From positions 1-64,000 of the forward strand of contig JBMOQX010000044.1 in the NCBI GenBank assembly GCA_049322755.1: a stretch of DNA of 64,000 nucleotides, written 5' to 3'. Within the stretch, counting starts at the first letter, position 1; each line of letters starts with the position of its first letter. The notes below the pieces were generated by a model. That model worked only from the letters and a program-made list of their open reading frames with translations, was not told the DNA's origin and ran no database searches. Below are positions 60,136 through 64,000 of this stretch, one piece after another. The stretch is from DATIUV01 sp049322755. GTDB lineage: Bacteria; Pseudomonadota; Gammaproteobacteria; Burkholderiales; UBA6910. The translations under genes were made by a program, and so were the position numbers.

Positions 60136-62754
60136 ATGGCTTACAAGAAGATCGGCGATTACGGCGTCATAGGCAACGGCCGCACCATCGCCCTGGCCGG
60201 CAACGACGGCGCGATCGACTGGATGTGCCTGCCGTTCATGGATTCGCCGTCGGTGTTCGCTGCGATCCTGGACGACGCAAAGGGCGGCCGGTTCGCGATC
60301 CGGCCGGAAGCGCCGCATGACGCCGTCCAGCGCTACCTGCCCGGAACCAACATCCTCCAGACCCGCTTTCGCACCGCGGAAGGCGAGATGGAGATCACCG
60401 ACTTCATGGTCGCGGACGACGTACTGGGCGACGCGACGCTGCTGCTGCGCCGGATCGAGGGCCTCCGCGGCCGCTTGCGCGTCGCCGTCGAATGCGCGCC
60501 GCGTTTCGACTATGGCCGGCGCTCGCCCCGCATCGAGCATCGCGACGGAACCATCGCGTTCTGCGCCGGCAACGCATCGTTGTCCCTCGCCACTTCCCGC
60601 GATCTGTGCTGGGACGGCGAACACGCCGGCGCCGACGTGGGCGCGGGCGACACGCTCTGGATCGCCCTCGGCGACGGCGGGCACGACCCGCCTGCATCGC
60701 CCGATGCATGCGAAGCGCTACTGAACGCGACGCGCGACTACTGGGAGCGCTGGGCGGGCACCAGCGAAACGGGTCTCGCCCGGCCGGACGGATACTGGCA
60801 GGCGCAGCTCGAGCGCACGGCGCTGGTGCTCAAGCTGCTGCAGATGCGTCATACCGGCGCCATCGCCGCGGCCGGCACCACCTCCCTGCCGGCCATCATC
60901 CATGGCGAGCGCAACTGGGACTATCGCCTGAGCTGGATCCGCGACACCAGCATGACGCTCTCCGCGCTATACGAACTGGGGCACGTGGCCGAGAGCGAGA
61001 GCTACCTCGCCTGGCTCAAGGAGGTCACCCGTCGCGGCGGCCCTCTCTCCATCGTCTACCGTTTGCAGGAGCCGGTGCCGCCGCAGGATGAGACCGAGCT
61101 CGGCCACCTCGACGGGTACAAGGGATCACGTCCCGTGCGCGTCGGCCAGCACGTGATCCACCAGCGCCAGCACGACATCTACGGCGAGCTCTTCGACGCC
61201 CTGTTCGCGGTCTCCCGCATGGTGGGCAAGATCCGCTTCGAGCACTGGACTCTGCTGCGGCCGCTGGTGGACGAGGTGATCCGGGTCTGGCGCGGCCCCG
61301 ACGACGGCATCTGGGAGGCGCGCATCGGGCCCCGCCATTACGTCCACTCCAAGCTCATGTGCTGGGTGGCGCTCGATCGCGCGATCAAGATCGCCGACCA
61401 CTACGGATTTCCCGCCGACCTGGCGCGCTGGCGGTTCGAGCGCGAGGCGATTCGCCGCGACATCCTGGACCGCGGCTGTGACCGCGAGCGCGGCTGCTTC
61501 ATCCAGCATTACGGTAGCGACGCGGTCGACGCCGCGCTGCTGCTGATCCCGCTCACCGGATTCCTGCCGATCGACGATCCCCGGGTTGCCGGCACCATCG
61601 CCGTGATCGAGCGGGAACTGCTCCGGAACGGCACGATGCTGCGCTACCGGCTCGACGACGGGCTGCAGGGACAGGAGCAGGGCTTCATGATCTGTCTCTT
61701 CTGGTACCTCCAGTGCCTGGTGCTTCAGGGCCGGCTCGACGAGGTGGACAAGTGGTTGCGTGAGACCGGGCGCTTCATGAACCGGCTGGGGCTGTTCGGC
61801 GAACAGTACGACCCGCGCTACGACGAGATCACCGGTAACTTCCCCCAGGCGTATTCCCACATCGGTCACGCCACGACGGTGCTGCGGTACCTGGCGGCAC
61901 GCCGCCCGCGGGTCGAGCCGCGGCCGATCGGCCTGGGTCGCAAGCTGGCGCTGCTGGCCGGCGGCGAGGTGCTGAACCGGCCGGGAGACACCCGCGCGCG
62001 CGCCGCACCGGACCCGGCGGCAGCCATGAAACGCGCCATGAACGTCGTGCGCGCCCAGTTCTACGATGGCCAGACCCAGCGCATCGACTACGCCGCCATC
62101 CGCGGCGCAGACGCGTACCGCTGGTTCCAGGAGCTTGCGGCGCAGCTTGCCGATTTCGATCCGGCGCGGCTCGATACCGACACGCAGCGCATCGCCTTCT
62201 GGACCAACGTCTTCAACACCCTCGTCATCCACGGCGTGGTGGAACTGGGCATCCGGGATTCGGTGAAGGAAGTGCCGTTGTTCTTCGAGTGCATCCGCTA
62301 CCGGGTGGGAGGGGAGATCTTCACCGCCGCCGATATCGAGCACGGCATCCTGCGCGGCAACGCCGCCCCGCCCTACCGGCTGCGCCGGCGGCTGCGCGGC
62401 GCCGACCCCCGCCGGCGACACGCGGTGCGAGAACCGGATCCCCGCATCCACTTCGCGCTGGTCTGCGCCAGCCGCACCTGCCCGCCGATCGAGGCCTACG
62501 ACCCCGACCGACTCTCGGCTCAGCTGGACGAAGCGGCCCAGACCTTCATCAATGCCACCAGCCGGCTCGAGGGCGACGTATTGTTCGTCTCGGAGATCTT
62601 CCGCTGGTATCGCGACGATTTCGGGGGCACCGCCGCCGTGGCACGCACCGTGGCGCGCCATCTCTACGACCGGCGCGCGGCCGAACGCATCGCCGGCGAC
62701 GCGAATCGCATCCGTCTCGCATACACCCCCTATGACTGGAGGTTGAACCGATAG
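60136..62754 (+). CDS. GH15 glucoamylase-like enzyme fused to DUF547
   Basis: The 872-residue protein starts MAYKKIGDYGVIGNGRTIAL at 60136. The first about 620 residues fit GH15: GAIDWMCLPFMDSPSVFAA, IIHGERNWDYRLSWIRDT, KLMCWVALDRAIKIAD and EEITGNFPQAYSHIGH-like DEITGNFPQAYSHIGHA. GH15 enzymes release glucose from alpha-glucans or trehalose. From about residue 640 a DUF547 domain follows (IDYAAIRGADAYRWFQEL, FWTNVFNTLVIHGVVELG, SRTCPPIEAYDPDRLSAQL). This pairing in one chain is unusual. gnd and zwf follow on the same strand. Confidence 0.88.
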   Translation: MAYKKIGDYGVIGNGRTIALAGNDGAIDWMCLPFMDSPSVFAAILDDAKGGRFAIRPEAPHDAVQRYLPGTNILQTRFRTAEGEMEITDFMVADDVLGDATLLLRRIEGLRGRLRVAVECAPRFDYGRRSPRIEHRDGTIAFCAGNASLSLATSRDLCWDGEHAGADVGAGDTLWIALGDGGHDPPASPDACEALLNATRDYWERWAGTSETGLARPDGYWQAQLERTALVLKLLQMRHTGAIAAAGTTSLPAIIHGERNWDYRLSWIRDTSMTLSALYELGHVAESESYLAWLKEVTRRGGPLSIVYRLQEPVPPQDETELGHLDGYKGSRPVRVGQHVIHQRQHDIYGELFDALFAVSRMVGKIRFEHWTLLRPLVDEVIRVWRGPDDGIWEARIGPRHYVHSKLMCWVALDRAIKIADHYGFPADLARWRFEREAIRRDILDRGCDRERGCFIQHYGSDAVDAALLLIPLTGFLPIDDPRVAGTIAVIERELLRNGTMLRYRLDDGLQGQEQGFMICLFWYLQCLVLQGRLDEVDKWLRETGRFMNRLGLFGEQYDPRYDEITGNFPQAYSHIGHATTVLRYLAARRPRVEPRPIGLGRKLALLAGGEVLNRPGDTRARAAPDPAAAMKRAMNVVRAQFYDGQTQRIDYAAIRGADAYRWFQELAAQLADFDPARLDTDTQRIAFWTNVFNTLVIHGVVELGIRDSVKEVPLFFECIRYRVGGEIFTAADIEHGILRGNAAPPYRLRRRLRGADPRRRHAVREPDPRIHFALVCASRTCPPIEAYDPDRLSAQLDEAAQTFINATSRLEGDVLFVSEIFRWYRDDFGGTAAVARTVARHLYDRRAAERIAGDANRIRLAYTPYDWRLNR

Positions 62755-62864
62755 CCGTTGCCGGCAGTCGCACCTGTGGGCGGGGAGGCCGGCGGCAGCG
62801 GCACCTGCGGCGGACCGCGCGCCCGCGGGGTTCGCCTTGCGACTGAACGGAGAAGGAGCCAGCG

Positions 62865-63773
62865 ATGGAAATCGGCATGGTCGGACTGGGACGAATGGGC
62901 GCGTCGATGGCCCGCCGCCTCGTGCACGGCGGCCATAGACTGGTGGCGTTCGACCTGGACGCCGACGCCCGCCGGGCCGTCGCGCAGGACGGGGTGGAGG
63001 CCGTTGCGGGGCTCGCCGAGCTGGCCGGCGCGCTGGCGGCGCCGCGCGTGGTCTGGCTCATGGTGCCCGCCGGCGAGCCGACGCAGCGCACGCTGGATGC
63101 GCTGCTGCCGCACCTGGCGCCGGGCGACCTCGTGGCGGACGGCGGCAACAGCTACTACCGGGACTCCCAGCGGCGGGGGCAGGCGCTCGCCGCGCGGAAG
63201 GTCCACTTCGTCGACGTCGGCACCAGCGGGGGCGTCTGGGGAATCGACGAAGGCTACTGCCTGATGGCCGGCGGCGACGCGGCCGCGGTGCGGCGGCTGA
63301 GGCCGGCGCTGGAGACGCTCGCGCCGGCGCCGGATCGGGGCTGGGCGCACGTCGGACCGAGCGGCGCCGGTCACTTCGTGAAGATGGTTCACAACGGCGT
63401 CGAGTACGGGCTGATGCAGGCCTACGCCGAGGGCTTCGAGCTGCTGCGGCGCCGGGAGGATCTCTCCCTGGACCCGGCGGCGGTCGCCGAACTCTGGCGC
63501 CACGGCAGCGTGGTGCGCTCCTGGCTGCTCGATCTCACGGCGCGGGCGCTGCAGGACAACCCGACGCTCGCCGGAATCACCGCCTCGGTGGCGGATTCCG
63601 GCGAAGGGCGCTGGGCGGTGCAGGAGTCGGTGGAGCTCGGGGTGCCGCTGCCCGCCATCACCGCGGCGCTGCAAACCCGCTTTCGATCCCAGGCCACCTC
63701 CCCGTTCGCGGACCGGCTGCTGTCGGCCATGCGCAATCAGTTCGGCGGACATCGGGCGCAGGAGGAGGATTGA
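62865..63773 (+). CDS. gnd: 6-phosphogluconate dehydrogenase, short decarboxylating type
   Basis: The 302-residue protein starts MEIGMVGLGRMGASMARRL at 62865, the nucleotide-binding Rossmann start. WLMVPAGEPTQRTLD, LVADGGNSYYRDS, FVDVGTSGGVWGID and GPSGAGHFVKMVHNGVEYG are classic. It lacks the long C-terminal part of the E. coli enzyme, as in the YqeC-like group. It converts 6-phosphogluconate to ribulose 5-phosphate. zwf starts 2 bp later. Confidence 0.94.
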   Translation: MEIGMVGLGRMGASMARRLVHGGHRLVAFDLDADARRAVAQDGVEAVAGLAELAGALAAPRVVWLMVPAGEPTQRTLDALLPHLAPGDLVADGGNSYYRDSQRRGQALAARKVHFVDVGTSGGVWGIDEGYCLMAGGDAAAVRRLRPALETLAPAPDRGWAHVGPSGAGHFVKMVHNGVEYGLMQAYAEGFELLRRREDLSLDPAAVAELWRHGSVVRSWLLDLTARALQDNPTLAGITASVADSGEGRWAVQESVELGVPLPAITAALQTRFRSQATSPFADRLLSAMRNQFGGHRAQEED

Positions 63774-63775
63774 GC

Positions 63776-64000
63776 GTGCAGGACGGGCTGGAAGCGGTGG
63801 CGGCCGCGCTGGAAGACGGGTACGAGGAGCGCCCCGAGGCCTGCGGCATCGTCATCTTCGGCGCCCTGGGGGACCTGTCGCGGCGCAAGCTGCTGCCGAG
63901 CCTCATGCGGCTGCAGGCTCAGGGCCTGCTGCCCGAGCGCAGCTATCTGCTCGGCGTCGGGCGCGAAGGCGACGAGGCCGCCGCCGCTCGGTTCGACGGT
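63776..64000 (+). CDS. zwf: Glucose-6-phosphate 1-dehydrogenase (3' end outside window)
   Basis: A GTG at 63776, 2 bp after the gnd stop, opens a frame reading MQDGLEAVAAALEDGYEERP. It reaches GIVIFGALGDLSRRKLLPSL, the G6PD nucleotide-binding start, and RSYLLGVGREGDE before the window ends. It makes 6-phosphogluconolactone. Together with gnd it forms an oxidative pentose-phosphate pair. Only about 75 codons are visible. Confidence 0.9.
   Translation, partial: MQDGLEAVAAALEDGYEERPEACGIVIFGALGDLSRRKLLPSLMRLQAQGLLPERSYLLGVGREGDEAAAARFDG

Overview
The window is GC-rich DNA that looks like the chromosome of a betaproteobacterium. This is inferred from the conserved run exbB-exbD-lpxK-ycaR-kdsB-adk-pfp, the three-subunit pntAA/AB/B transhydrogenase, the pilVWXY1 minor-pilin cluster and the general codon style. 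No rRNA, tRNA, CRISPR array or prophage is visible. Several receptor genes carry frameshifts or stops, so some could be real decay and some assembly errors.

Layout. 1-3.2 kb: a rhomboid protease cut by the window edge, a MoxR-type ATPase, a Nudix hydrolase and a PaiB-like FMN protein. 3.2-8.5 kb: a low-GC, partly decayed chromosomal integron. It has a broken integron integrase (+ strand, 8.24 kb), an attI-like site, and three minus-strand cassettes ending in foldable attC sites: (i) a methyltransferase plus a XhoI/PaeR7I-like endonuclease, (ii) an Mrr-type endonuclease, (iii) a HicA/HicB toxin-antitoxin. A deleted IS1182-like element sits exactly in the crossover triplet of the first attC. 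All three cassettes are defence or stability functions.

8.8-29.6 kb: mostly housekeeping. It holds a PhyH-type dioxygenase, pnt genes, mutL, miaA, xseA, exbBD, a KdtA-like unknown, lpxK, ycaR, kdsB, adk, pyrophosphate-dependent phosphofructokinase (pfp), a proton-pumping pyrophosphatase (hppA), a DUF3047 lipoprotein, a GlcG-like protein, a gamma carbonic anhydrase and dsbB. pfp and hppA lie side by side, suggesting PPi-linked energy conservation. 30.1-41 kb: pilV-pilW-pilX-pilY1, a YqhA membrane protein, a DhnA-type aldolase, a DctPQM TRAP transporter and a GFA-family protein.

41-59.9 kb: a large iron/heme acquisition island. It contains three TonB-dependent receptors (one intact heme-type, one frameshifted siderophore-type, one clear pseudogene), PepSY and DUF2325 proteins, an exported four-repeat CbiX-like chelatase, hemP-tonB-exbB-exbD-FTR1, bfd and bfr. 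Fur-box-like sites are visible. Two ABM-like proteins and three copies of an undescribed small 'LM..CP' protein recur in this island. Paired CAGCCAGCC-type decamers recur upstream of its transcription units.

60-64 kb: a GH15 glucoamylase-like enzyme fused to DUF547, then a short-type 6-phosphogluconate dehydrogenase and the start of glucose-6-phosphate dehydrogenase.
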